Below are positions 1-7,497 of a stretch of 64,000 nucleotides of DNA, piece by piece (the first letter of the stretch is position 1; each line of letters begins with the position of its first letter). Where the stretch lies: contig OZ241871.1 of the NCBI GenBank assembly GCA_965202955.1, forward strand, positions 4,774,001-4,838,000. Direction: 5' to 3'. The translations under genes were made by a program, and so were the position numbers. The stretch is from Bin5 sp034422415 (GTDB taxonomy: Bacteria > Chloroflexota > Anaerolineae > Caldilineales > Caldilineaceae). Below the pieces are notes generated by a model. It saw only the letters and a program-made list of their open reading frames with translations, had not been told where the DNA came from and did no database searches.

Positions 1-189
1 GGGAACGGCCTCAAGCCGCCGTTCGCGTAGGTCGCTCAGCGGCATGCTGATGAAATCCTCCTCGGGCAGACTGGCCAGTTCCAGCTCATTCGGTTCACGG
101 ACGTCGACAAGGATGAACGCTTCGCCGCCCTCCTGCTTCGCACGAACTTCCTTCACACTGATTTCGGGGGCGCCGTAAGGATTGGGCAT
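1..189 (-). CDS. Rhodanese-like domain protein, C-terminus cut by window edge
   Basis: The first 63 codons of a reverse-strand gene that runs off the left edge. It starts with ATG at 189 and reads MPNPYGAPEISVKEV, then FILVDVREPNE. The VDVREPNE block is the N-terminal signature of rhodanese-fold domains (Cdc25/GlpE/MoeB C-terminal type). The active-site cysteine loop lies outside the window, so catalytic status cannot be judged. Family members move sulfane sulfur or act as regulatory domains. It is the last visible gene of a reverse-strand set after an IscA-type carrier and a DUF2203 protein, which fits a sulfur or Fe-S role. This pathway link is inferred from position only. Confidence 0.75.
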   Translation of the reverse strand, partial: MPNPYGAPEISVKEVRAKQEGGEAFILVDVREPNELELASLPEEDFISMPLSDLRERRLEAVP

Positions 190-279
190 GTCGTTTGCTC
201 GCTGAATTCTTGCGTTCGGTTCTCTTGGGTTCGCCTGACTCCAGGTCAACCCCGAATCACCTGCCTATGGGCGGTAGGC

Positions 280-672
280 TCAGAAGTCGTCAGGATCGAT
301 CGGCTGCCGGCCTCCGTAGCCGGCGTTGACATCGTGCCAGTAGGCCAACTCGTCCTCGCCATGCTTCCAACACAGATAGACCTCGCGCCCGTTTCGAATC
401 GACAGAAAATCGATCAGGCCCATATCGATGTCTTTGACCAGGATGCCCATCTCCAGGATGCCCTTCACGCCCGCTTCCAGCTTGTGGAAATGGGTGTAGA
501 CTTCGCCGGCCGCGGCATTGCCGCCGTTTTGGGCCGCCTTCTGCAGGACAGGCCACACATCCGGCCGCAGCCGCATGATTTCGGAGCGCGCCTCCTGCAC
601 CCGGCCCATCAACGCCTTGACCTGGGGCAACGCGGCTTTGGCCTGTTCCAAAGTGTAGTATTTGGCCTGCAC
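280..672 (-). CDS. DUF2203 family protein
   Basis: A 130-residue cytosolic protein with no signal peptide or membrane segment. It begins MQAKYYTLEQAKAALPQVK, typical of DUF2203, and ends with the family block of aromatic and acidic residues (VYLCWKHGEDELAYWHD). The N-terminal half is helical and probably coiled-coil. The C-terminal half carries the conserved WK.GE motif. Its function is unknown. It sits 118 bp downstream of the IscA-type gene and 90 bp upstream of the rhodanese-like gene, all on the reverse strand, so co-transcription is plausible. The length matches the family, and the ATG start has no competing in-frame start. Confidence 0.75.
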   Translation of the reverse strand: MQAKYYTLEQAKAALPQVKALMGRVQEARSEIMRLRPDVWPVLQKAAQNGGNAAAGEVYTHFHKLEAGVKGILEMGILVKDIDMGLIDFLSIRNGREVYLCWKHGEDELAYWHDVNAGYGGRQPIDPDDF

Positions 673-790
673 TAGAGTCGGTCCCGGACTGTGCTGGGCG
701 AGAGGACACCCCGCTCCGGTCCCCTCTCGGAGACGAAAGCGAGGCGGGATCCGGCCTCACCCTTCTTCAATTGCATTGGCCTTGCCGGGT

Positions 791-1210
791 CTAGTGCCCG
801 CAGCCGCTGCTGCCGCAGCCAGCGCCGGCGGCCGCACCTGCCGGGGCCCCGTTTGTGCGGAAACTGCTACCGCAACCGCAAGAGCTGACCGCATTGGGAT
901 TCTCGATGTGGAATCCGCCGCCCATCAGATTGTCGATGTAGTCGATGCTGGAGCCGCCGACATAGAGGAAGCTCGTCGGATCGATAACGACGCGCAGGCC
1001 GTGCTGCTCGAAGACCTGATCGGCCTCCTGGATGTCGTCGTCGAAGGTCATGCCGTACTGCATCCCTCCGCAGCCGCCGCCCTTGACGAATACGCGCAGC
1101 GCATGGGACTCGCGCAGGCCCTTCTGATCGAGGATGCCGCCCAGCTTTTCGGCAGCCATTTCGGTCAGTGTAACTGTCTTCGTCTGCGTGTCGGTCAATG
1201 CAATGTCCAT
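791..1210 (-). CDS. IscA/ErpA/HesB-type iron-sulfur cluster carrier
   Basis: A 139-residue A-type Fe-S carrier. The conserved core starts at about residue 14 (VTLTEMAAEKL). It has the three-cysteine pattern expected of the fold: one Cys in VKGGGCGGMQYGM near residue 48 and two in SSCGCGSS near residue 112. The C-terminal tail after the CGC motif is longer than usual and rich in Ala/Gly with two further cysteines (AGCGSSGCGH). Such proteins hand clusters to apoproteins such as the radical SAM enzyme encoded next door (MoaA). The ATG at 1210 follows AAGGAGAG with good spacing, which supports this start. Confidence 0.85.
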   Translation of the reverse strand: MDIALTDTQTKTVTLTEMAAEKLGGILDQKGLRESHALRVFVKGGGCGGMQYGMTFDDDIQEADQVFEQHGLRVVIDPTSFLYVGGSSIDYIDNLMGGGFHIENPNAVSSCGCGSSFRTNGAPAGAAAGAGCGSSGCGH

Positions 1211-1334
1211 CTTTACTCTCCTTGACTGTATGGGTGTCTCTGAATCGTTATATGGTCAGAACTTCGACATGAATGCTTCTTCTCAAGCGCCTGGAGTTCG
1301 AATCGATGATTGCTCCGTACGGTTCCCCTTGGCT

Positions 1335-1540
1335 TCAACCGAGAATATAGTTGAGGACTGCTGTGCCGAACCCGATCAAAACCGCGATCTGAATGCCGAA
1401 CATCCACTTCAGGAGCGCAACTCACCTTTGACTTCGGCAATGTCGGCCTTCGTAGCCAAGTGTCTGAATTCACCTTCAATCTGGCTGACCTCTCGCTCAA
1501 CCTGGGTCAGACGTTCTTCATGGCTTGTTGCAACAGCCAC
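1335..1540 (-). pseudogene. Frameshifted small coiled-coil plus single-TM protein
   Basis: Starting at GTG 1540 the reverse strand reads VAVATSHEERLTQVEREV and continues as a heptad-type coiled coil ending KGELRS, then stops. One base over, the next frame continues without a gap as LKWMFGIQIAVLIGFG and ends in a hydrophobic anchor (NYILG, stop at 1335-1337). Adding one C in the run at the junction would give a 68-residue protein of the widespread type coiled coil, GELRSLKWM, one TM helix. The 206-bp span equals 68 codons plus two bases. It is either a recent pseudogene or a one-base sequencing error. No function is known for this class. Confidence 0.6.
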
Positions 1541-1559
1541 AGTTCTTTACCTGTTCTCC

Positions 1560-2690
1560 TCAGCCGCCGATCTGATTCATTGCCCGGTTTTCGGCGAAGT
1601 CGCCCGAAGCAAGACCATGGCCCCAGGGCTTGTGGAAGGCGCCCTCCTTCATGAGCGCCCTGATTTCGTCGAAATCGGCGCCGTTGCGCAGCGGAGACAG
1701 CAGGTCCACTTCGTCATCGCGCAGCAGACAGAGCCGGAGCTTGCCGTCGGCTGTCAGCCGCACGCGACCGCAGCCCTGGCAGAAGGGCTCGGTTACGCTG
1801 CTGATAAAGCCGAGCGTGCCGGCCGCGCCGGGAATGCGGAAGGGGCGGCTGGGATCGACAAAATCATAGCTTGCCTCTTCCAACTCGCCAAAGACCGACT
1901 CAACCTGTTCGCGCATCTCGCGGAAGGAGACGACGTGGCTGAGCTGGAAGTCGCTCACCTCGCCGAAGGGCATCATCTCGATAAAGCGGACTTCCCAGTC
2001 GTTCTCAAGTGTCAGCCGGGCAAGGTCGATTACATCCTCCTCGTTGAAGCCGCGCGTGACAACGCAGTTGAGCTTGAGCGGGCGGAGGCCGGCGCCTTCT
2101 GCGGCGGCGATGCCGCGCCAGACGTCCTCGATGTCGCCCCAGCGGGTGATGCGGCGGAATCTGTCGGCATCGATGGTATCGATGCTGATGTTGACACGGT
2201 TCAGCCCAGCGTCGGCCAGAGGCTGCGCCATATCGTCGAGCAATAGGGCATTGGTCGTCATGGCCACGTCGCGGATGCCGGGAACGGCGGCCATCTGCCG
2301 CACCAGGTCGACGACGCCGGGACGGATCGTCGGCTCGCCGCCCGTCAACCGGATCTTGTCGACACCAAGACTGGCGCCGACCTTGACCAGAAAGAGGACC
2401 TCCTCATCGGACATCAACTCCTGCCGCGGCCGGAACTGCATGTCTTCCGGCATGCAGTAGACGCAGCGAAGGTTGCAGGCGTCGGTCAGGCTGATGCGCA
2501 GGTAGCGGACACGACGACCGTAGCTGTCGTGGACCGGCTCGGTCATCGCGGCCAGCGCGTCCTCGCCCGGAGCCGGCGCCACGGTCACACGCCCGTATCC
2601 GTTCCGGTAACGGCGGCCATTACTTTCTGCCGCCGCGACCTCGGCCAGCGGCAACTCGCGTATATTCGGATTGCGAACGGTCGTAGGCAT
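1560..2690 (-). CDS. moaA: GTP 3',8-cyclase MoaA (molybdenum cofactor biosynthesis)
   Basis: A radical SAM enzyme that turns GTP into 3',8-cyclo-GTP, the first step of molybdopterin synthesis. The N-terminal cluster site is DACNLRCVYCMPED (CxxxCxxC, starting near residue 72), and the family SAM-binding block LTGGEPTIRPG follows. The second, substrate-binding cluster is CQGCGRVRL with a downstream Cys (RLCLLRDDE). The GTP-binding tail is non-standard: the protein ends NRAMNQIGG, with the glycine pair of the MoaA C-terminus preserved. It is about 40 residues longer at the N-terminus than usual. The ATG at 2690 was chosen over an in-frame TTG at 2708. It lies 34 bp after the SufR-like regulator and is probably co-transcribed with it. 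Confidence 0.93.
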   Translation of the reverse strand: MPTTVRNPNIRELPLAEVAAAESNGRRYRNGYGRVTVAPAPGEDALAAMTEPVHDSYGRRVRYLRISLTDACNLRCVYCMPEDMQFRPRQELMSDEEVLFLVKVGASLGVDKIRLTGGEPTIRPGVVDLVRQMAAVPGIRDVAMTTNALLLDDMAQPLADAGLNRVNISIDTIDADRFRRITRWGDIEDVWRGIAAAEGAGLRPLKLNCVVTRGFNEEDVIDLARLTLENDWEVRFIEMMPFGEVSDFQLSHVVSFREMREQVESVFGELEEASYDFVDPSRPFRIPGAAGTLGFISSVTEPFCQGCGRVRLTADGKLRLCLLRDDEVDLLSPLRNGADFDEIRALMKEGAFHKPWGHGLASGDFAENRAMNQIGG

Positions 2691-2724
2691 AGTCACCAAC
2701 TCGTGCAAAGGAGTCCAAGGTTTT

Positions 2725-3384
2725 TCAAACGATCAGTTCAACCATCTGCGGCTGTGCCGCAACATCTGCTTTGTTTTCCTGGACGTGATAGCTGCAACAG
2801 CGCCCGCCTTCGGCGATTACCTCAACCCGCTCGCAACTCTGCCCGCTGAGCGACTCGATCAGCGCATGGTCCATGCAGCACAGTTCCCGGTGTTCGCCGG
2901 CGACCCCGGCGTAGGGACAGTTGTGCGTGTGGAGCAGGCCGCTGCCCGGCTCCCACTGCGCCATGTATCCGCGTTCGTTGAGGAAGGCGACGACCCGTTC
3001 CATGCGCTCGTCGATCTTCTCACCTGCCGGGCTCCCGGTAGCAAGCGGCTGGGCCATCTCTTCGGCCAGCGTACGGAAACAGCCCTCCACCTTTTCGGCC
3101 GGCAGCAGCTGCTTCAATTGCCGGACGACGCCGGCCGTCAGCGGAGCGAAATTGTCGGGGAAATGGGTATCCGCCTCGGCTGTCAATGAGTAGAGCTGCT
3201 GCGGTCGACCGACGGCCCGCGTCCGTTTGGCCTTGGAGACTGCGATCAGATCGTCGCCCAACAGGATATCAAGATGATACCTGACCGTGACCGCAGGCAC
3301 GCTCAAAGAGTCGGCCAGCGCTCCCGCCGACGACGGCCCCATCTGCTTCAACGTCTCCAGTATGCGACTTCGGATCTCTTGCAC
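2725..3384 (-). CDS. SufR-like Fe-S sensing helix-turn-helix regulator
   Basis: A 219-residue regulator. Residues 5-60 form a winged HTH of the ArsR/DeoR kind (ILETLKQMGPSSAGALADS, VTVRYHLDIL). The C-terminal part has a cysteine arrangement like that of SufR: HNCPYAGVAGEH, then ELCCMDHAL, SGQSCERV and GGRCCSY. SufR proteins bind a [4Fe-4S] cluster there and repress suf operons when clusters are sufficient. No suf operon is visible here. The nearby targets would be MoaA and the IscA-type carrier, so a role in Fe-S or Mo-cofactor supply is inferred. A near-consensus promoter lies just upstream. Confidence 0.8.
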   Translation of the reverse strand: MQEIRSRILETLKQMGPSSAGALADSLSVPAVTVRYHLDILLGDDLIAVSKAKRTRAVGRPQQLYSLTAEADTHFPDNFAPLTAGVVRQLKQLLPAEKVEGCFRTLAEEMAQPLATGSPAGEKIDERMERVVAFLNERGYMAQWEPGSGLLHTHNCPYAGVAGEHRELCCMDHALIESLSGQSCERVEVIAEGGRCCSYHVQENKADVAAQPQMVELIV

Positions 3385-3423
3385 GGGACGGCTCCGCTTC
3401 CCGATTGGCTCCTGATTTCCCTA

Positions 3424-3452
3424 AGTATAGCAGAATATGCAGGGTCTGTCAA
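3424..3452 (-). promoter_or_regulatory. Sigma-70-type promoter of the SufR-like gene
   Basis: Read on the reverse strand: -35 TTGACA (3447-3452), a 17-bp spacer, -10 TATACT (3424-3429). Transcription would start near 3417, about 33 bases before the ATG at 3384. An AT-rich stretch (3453-3478) directly upstream resembles an UP element. The match to consensus is strong. Confidence 0.75.
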
Positions 3453-3771
3453 TTTTTATAAACTTTTTGTAATAATATGTCGCGGACATCTTTGGGCTCC
3501 GCAGTACCACTGATTCCTCCCCGACCAGTCGGACCGAACCGTGGCATTGCCGTCGCTTGGCGGATTTTGAGATCAGGCCGCCCATACGCTAACATCATCG
3601 CAACCCGAGGCTGGGAGGTTTCGAAGGCGCATCTGGCGGGCGGCAGATGGCGTTATGGCCGAAGGCCGGCCGCGCAATGGGCGGCCGATAGAGAAGATCG
3701 GCGCTTCGTGCGCACCTCGGTCTCCCGATCGAAAAAGGGTGGTTGAAAAAAAGAGCCAGAAGGAGTTCGCA
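3453..3771. other. Intergenic region between divergent genes
   Basis: This region lies between the SufR-like promoter and the alcohol dehydrogenase start. It holds an AT-rich segment at 3453-3478 and otherwise ordinary GC-rich sequence. The forward frame stays open here and merges with the dehydrogenase, but it has no family similarity and its base use looks non-coding. A Shine-Dalgarno AAGGAG lies at 3760-3765 before the ATG at 3772. I see no clear forward promoter. Confidence 0.5.
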
Positions 3772-4878
3772 ATGCAGACCAAGACAGCCGTAGTGTACGA
3801 GCACGACGCCCCGGTCGTCGTCGACACGCTGACCCTCGACGATCCCAGGGAAAACGAAGTCCTTTTGCGCATGGGCGCCAGCGGCGTCTGCCATTCCGAC
3901 CTTTCGGTCGTGAACGGAACGATCTACTTCGACCCGCCGGTCGCGCTCGGCCACGAAGGCGCGGGCGTAGTGGAGCGGGTCGGCGACAACGTCACCTACG
4001 TCAAACCGGGCGACCACGTCATTCTCTCTTTCGTCACCTACTGCGGGAACTGCCCCCTATGCACAATCGACCGGGTCTGCCTGTGCAAGGGTTTTTCCGC
4101 CCGCAGAGGCTATCTGCTGGATGACACCTGCCGCCTGCACAATGCGCGCGGCCAGGACATCATTCAGATGTCCCGCATCGGCACGATGTCCGAGCTCTCC
4201 GTCGTCCCCGAGCAGGCGCTGATCAAGATCGATCCCGCCTACCCGCTAGACAGGGCGGCGCTCGTGGGTTGCGGCGTCACCACCGGCGTAGGGGCGGTCC
4301 TGAGGACGGCGCAGGTCGAGCCCGGCAGCAGCGTCGCAGTGATCGGCAGCGGCGGCGTGGGGCTGAATGCGGTCCAGGGCGCGGTCCTTGCCGACGCCGA
4401 GCGCATCATCGCGGTGGACCTGATGGAAAACAAGCTTGAATACGCCCGCCAGTTCGGCGCGACCGACACGGTGAACGCCTCCGAGGTGGATGCTGTGGAG
4501 GCGGTGCGGGAGCTGTCGGGTGGGCTCGGCGTCGACTATGCCTTTGAGGCGATCGGCAGCTCCGTGACGATCCGGCAGGCGTTCGACATGGTCCGCCCCG
4601 CGGGCACGGCCGTGGCGATCGGGCTGGCGCGCAGCGACGACCTGGTGCCTGTGCCGCCCCAGGACCTGATTTGGGGCGAGAAGAACCTGATCGGCTCCTA
4701 CTATGGCTCGTCCCGGCCTCGCGTCGACATGCCACAGTACCTGCAATACTACGACGAAGGCAAACTTAAGCTGGACGAGCTGATCACGCAGACTTACCGG
4801 CTGGACCAGATCAACGAGGCATTCGCCGACATGGAGGCGGGCAAGAACGCGCGCGGCATGTTGTTGTTTGATATATAG
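3772..4878 (+). CDS. Zinc-dependent class III-type alcohol dehydrogenase
   Basis: A 368-residue medium-chain dehydrogenase that oxidises an alcohol with NAD(P)+ or a related cofactor. Catalytic zinc ligands are in SGVCHSDLS and GHEGAGVVE. The structural zinc loop is CGNCPLCTIDRVCLC. The Rossmann motif is GSGGVGLNAVQGA. The C-terminal part (NLIGSYYGSSRPR) is the block typical of the AdhC/formaldehyde-dehydrogenase-like branch. The substrate is not predictable; benzyl-alcohol or NDMA-dependent types are alternatives. The ATG at 3772 was chosen because AAGGAG precedes it and the fold starts there (MQTKTAVVYEHD). It converges with the DinG helicase gene, leaving only 31 bp between stops. Confidence 0.88.
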   Translation: MQTKTAVVYEHDAPVVVDTLTLDDPRENEVLLRMGASGVCHSDLSVVNGTIYFDPPVALGHEGAGVVERVGDNVTYVKPGDHVILSFVTYCGNCPLCTIDRVCLCKGFSARRGYLLDDTCRLHNARGQDIIQMSRIGTMSELSVVPEQALIKIDPAYPLDRAALVGCGVTTGVGAVLRTAQVEPGSSVAVIGSGGVGLNAVQGAVLADAERIIAVDLMENKLEYARQFGATDTVNASEVDAVEAVRELSGGLGVDYAFEAIGSSVTIRQAFDMVRPAGTAVAIGLARSDDLVPVPPQDLIWGEKNLIGSYYGSSRPRVDMPQYLQYYDEGKLKLDELITQTYRLDQINEAFADMEAGKNARGMLLFDI

Positions 4879-4909
4879 TTTGGGAGGAAGGGTTAGAGGG
4901 CGCCCTCAA

Positions 4910-7372
4910 CTATTGAACGTGTTCGCGGCTGTCCAGGCCGATGATCTCCAGCGCTGCCCAGGCGGCGCACTCGTCGGCCCATTTTTTGCGAAGCGTGGCC
5001 GGCAATTTGCCTTCGGCCAACATCCCTTCCGCCGCCCCACTGCAACGCAGCTCGACGCCGAAACCGCCTGTGAGCCGACCGGCATCCTCTATTCGACTCC
5101 GCAGATTGCGCATCCCTGCCACCGCGGCGTGAATCTCCGCTTCTGGCGGGCTGCAGTCTGCCAGAGCAGAGGACTGTTGGTCCATTTTGCCGTCCTGCAG
5201 CCGGACCAACTGCCAGCGCCAGTTCGTTTCTTCGGTCTCCTCATCTACTGCGGCGGAGACATTCAGGCCAAAGTCCGCCTTGCTGCCCAGCGCGGCGCGG
5301 TAAAAGCGGTGAACATCGCGGACCTGACGGCTGAAACGGGCCGGAGGCAGATCGCGGCGTGCCTGGTTGCCGTAACCTCTATTCGTCAATCGTTCGTCCA
5401 GAATTGCCACCACGCCCCGGTCGGTCGTACGCCGGATGAGGCGGCCGAATCCCTGCTTGAGCGCGAGCGTCATCAGCGGGACGGTATATCTTCTGAAGCT
5501 GCTGCCGGCTTCGGCTTCGTCCAAAGCGTTCATGCGGGCCTCGTGCAGCGGGTCGCTCGGAGACGGAAATGGCAGCTTGTCCAGGACGACCAGGCTCAGG
5601 TCATCGCCCGGCAGATCGACCCCTTCCCAGAAGGACTTGGTCGCTAGCAGGACACTGTGCGGCGTTTCCCGAAACCAGTCAAGGAGCAGATTGCGGGGTA
5701 GCTGGCCCTGGGCCTGGAGGGGCCAGACGACATCGGCGAGCCGCTCATGCACCTGGCGCAAGCCGGCCCAGCTGGTGAAAAGGCACAGAGCCCGTCCCCG
5801 GCTTACATTGAGAAGGCGCTCGATTTCCGCCGCGGCGCCATCGTAATATCGTTCCCTATCGCGCCAGTCGAAGGCAGGCAACTGGGGTTGATACAGCACG
5901 GTCTGTTGTGCATAATCAAAGACGGAGCCGGCGATCAGCTCATGCGGCTGGCGCTGCACACCGCAACGGCTCTTGAAGTGGTCGAAATCTCCGTCTGTGG
6001 CCAGCGTGGCGCTCGTGCAGATGACGGTACGGCCCTCATCTGCGAAAAGATGATTTGCCAACTTTTCTGCCGGATCGATGGGAGCGGCATGCAGGCGCAG
6101 ACGCAGGTGGCGTGAACCGTCGACCTTCTCAGCAAAACGGACGATCCTGTCATCACGCGAACCGCTGGCAACTGCCTGAAACTTCGCAGCCAGCGATCCC
6201 AGCCCCTTCACGGCCAGATCGTAGTTGACTGCCTCTTCGGACTCGCCGGGCGTAAGCTGGGCGCGGCCGTCCTCTTCCGGGAGCTCATAGGGGTTTGCCC
6301 GGCGCATCTCGTCCTGCACCTGTTTCAAACCACCTGCCAGCTTTTGCAGCTCCTCCAGTTCACTGTCGAGGCGAAATACTTTCTCGTCGGACTGCTTCTC
6401 TGCCTCGGCAAAGGCCAACCTGTTTTGCCAGCGCAGCGACTCCAGCTGCCCCTGCTCCAGATGGGCCTTGAAGACGGTCCTGGCCAATAGTTGCTCGAGA
6501 GCGTAATCGGATGCCTCCACTTCAAAGACAGAGGTGGCAGTGCTTTCGAGCTGATGCGCCTCATCGATGACGTAAATCGCGGCTTCCGGCAGAATCGCGA
6601 AGCCGGTTTCGCCCAGCTCCAAAGCATTGAGAAGCAGGTGATGATTGGTGATGATTACCTGCGCCTGGCGGGCCTTGCGCCGCATCTGATTTACGAAGCA
6701 GTTGTCTTCATAGTGGCCGCAGCTGCGCCCGATGCAGTCGTCGGGGAAACTGACAACCCGCGGACGAAGATCGTTCGTCAGAACAAAGGGGAGGTCGTCA
6801 ACATCTCCTGAATCCGTCTCTCCGAGCCACCGCCGCACAAATGCGACCTGCTCATCCTCCTTGTCATACAGGGCGAGACGATTCCGTTCGACCGACTCTT
6901 TCTCCCACTTCAGATTGCAGACATAGTTGCTGCGACCCTTGACGACGACGGCCTGGACCGGTTTCCCCAGGAGTTCGGCCAGAAGCGGAATGTCTTTGCG
7001 AAAGAGCTGGCTCTGCAGGGACTTGTTGGCGGTCGCGACAACTACTGTACGCTCGCTAAGCAGGGCAGGAAGCAGATAGGCTATCGACTTGCCTGTCCCG
7101 GTTGGCGCTTCGATGAGGGCGGTACTCTCGTCGAGTATCGCCCGCTTGACAACCTCTGCCATCTCGACCTGGCCGGGTCGAGCCTCGTAGTCGGGCAGCG
7201 TCTGCGCCAGCGCGCCGCCTGCCCCGAACAGGGCCGAAAGGTCGGTTGTTTCCAGGGGAGACGGCTTCTCGTCATCCGCTTCTTCACCGCAGCGACCGTT
7301 CAACTTCCTGACTTGCGAGAGAGACGGTGTGTCGGGCATTTCCTCAACGTAAAGCTGTTCACTGTTTTCCAT
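4910..7372 (-). CDS. dinG: DinG/XPD-family ATP-dependent DNA helicase
   Basis: An 820-residue superfamily 2 Fe-S helicase. Walker A is EAPTGTGKSIAYLLPALL and the DEAH box is VIDEAHQLES. Between them is the four-cysteine cluster region (VCNLKWE, DCIGRSCGHYEDNCF) followed by IITNHHLLL, the XPD/DinG signature. C-terminal motifs are SFWEGVDLPG and QGFGRLIRR. DinG enzymes unwind 5'-3' and resolve R-loops, G4 and damaged DNA; no exonuclease domain is fused. The ATG at 7372 is preferred to the upstream start at 7390 because the -10 box overlaps the extra codons, so the transcript would begin at or next to this ATG. Confidence 0.92.
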   Translation of the reverse strand: MENSEQLYVEEMPDTPSLSQVRKLNGRCGEEADDEKPSPLETTDLSALFGAGGALAQTLPDYEARPGQVEMAEVVKRAILDESTALIEAPTGTGKSIAYLLPALLSERTVVVATANKSLQSQLFRKDIPLLAELLGKPVQAVVVKGRSNYVCNLKWEKESVERNRLALYDKEDEQVAFVRRWLGETDSGDVDDLPFVLTNDLRPRVVSFPDDCIGRSCGHYEDNCFVNQMRRKARQAQVIITNHHLLLNALELGETGFAILPEAAIYVIDEAHQLESTATSVFEVEASDYALEQLLARTVFKAHLEQGQLESLRWQNRLAFAEAEKQSDEKVFRLDSELEELQKLAGGLKQVQDEMRRANPYELPEEDGRAQLTPGESEEAVNYDLAVKGLGSLAAKFQAVASGSRDDRIVRFAEKVDGSRHLRLRLHAAPIDPAEKLANHLFADEGRTVICTSATLATDGDFDHFKSRCGVQRQPHELIAGSVFDYAQQTVLYQPQLPAFDWRDRERYYDGAAAEIERLLNVSRGRALCLFTSWAGLRQVHERLADVVWPLQAQGQLPRNLLLDWFRETPHSVLLATKSFWEGVDLPGDDLSLVVLDKLPFPSPSDPLHEARMNALDEAEAGSSFRRYTVPLMTLALKQGFGRLIRRTTDRGVVAILDERLTNRGYGNQARRDLPPARFSRQVRDVHRFYRAALGSKADFGLNVSAAVDEETEETNWRWQLVRLQDGKMDQQSSALADCSPPEAEIHAAVAGMRNLRSRIEDAGRLTGGFGVELRCSGAAEGMLAEGKLPATLRKKWADECAAWAALEIIGLDSREHVQ

Positions 7373-7378
7373 GGCACG

Positions 7379-7407
7379 ATCATAGCACAAATGTGCAATA
7401 GATGCAA
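7379..7407 (-). promoter_or_regulatory. Promoter for dinG, predicted leaderless
   Basis: Reverse strand: -35 TTGCAT (7402-7407), a 17-bp spacer, -10 TATGAT (7379-7384). The ATG of dinG lies 6 bases after the -10 box, so the expected transcription start coincides with the A of the start codon. No Shine-Dalgarno is present. Confidence 0.65.
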
Positions 7408-7411
7408 AGAA

Positions 7412-7444
7412 AAACGCCCCTAATTCAGCGAACTAGGGGCGTTT
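7412..7444 (-). terminator. Rho-independent terminator of the LysM/fasciclin gene
   Basis: An 11-bp perfect stem: AAACGCCCCTA at 7412-7422 pairs with TAGGGGCGTTT at 7434-7444 around an 11-base loop. On the reverse strand it is followed by TTTTTCTTT. It lies 54 bp past the stop at 7498 and just before the dinG promoter, insulating the two genes. Confidence 0.85.
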
Positions 7445-7497
7445 CTGCTGATTGATGCGGGCGCTGTGTCAGCGGCCCTGTGTGCCGGCGACTGCTG

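Noticed and set aside
1213..1500. 95-codon reverse open frame
   Set aside because: It is the wrong phase for the coiled-coil/TM protein that the same DNA encodes in two other frames with a one-base gap.
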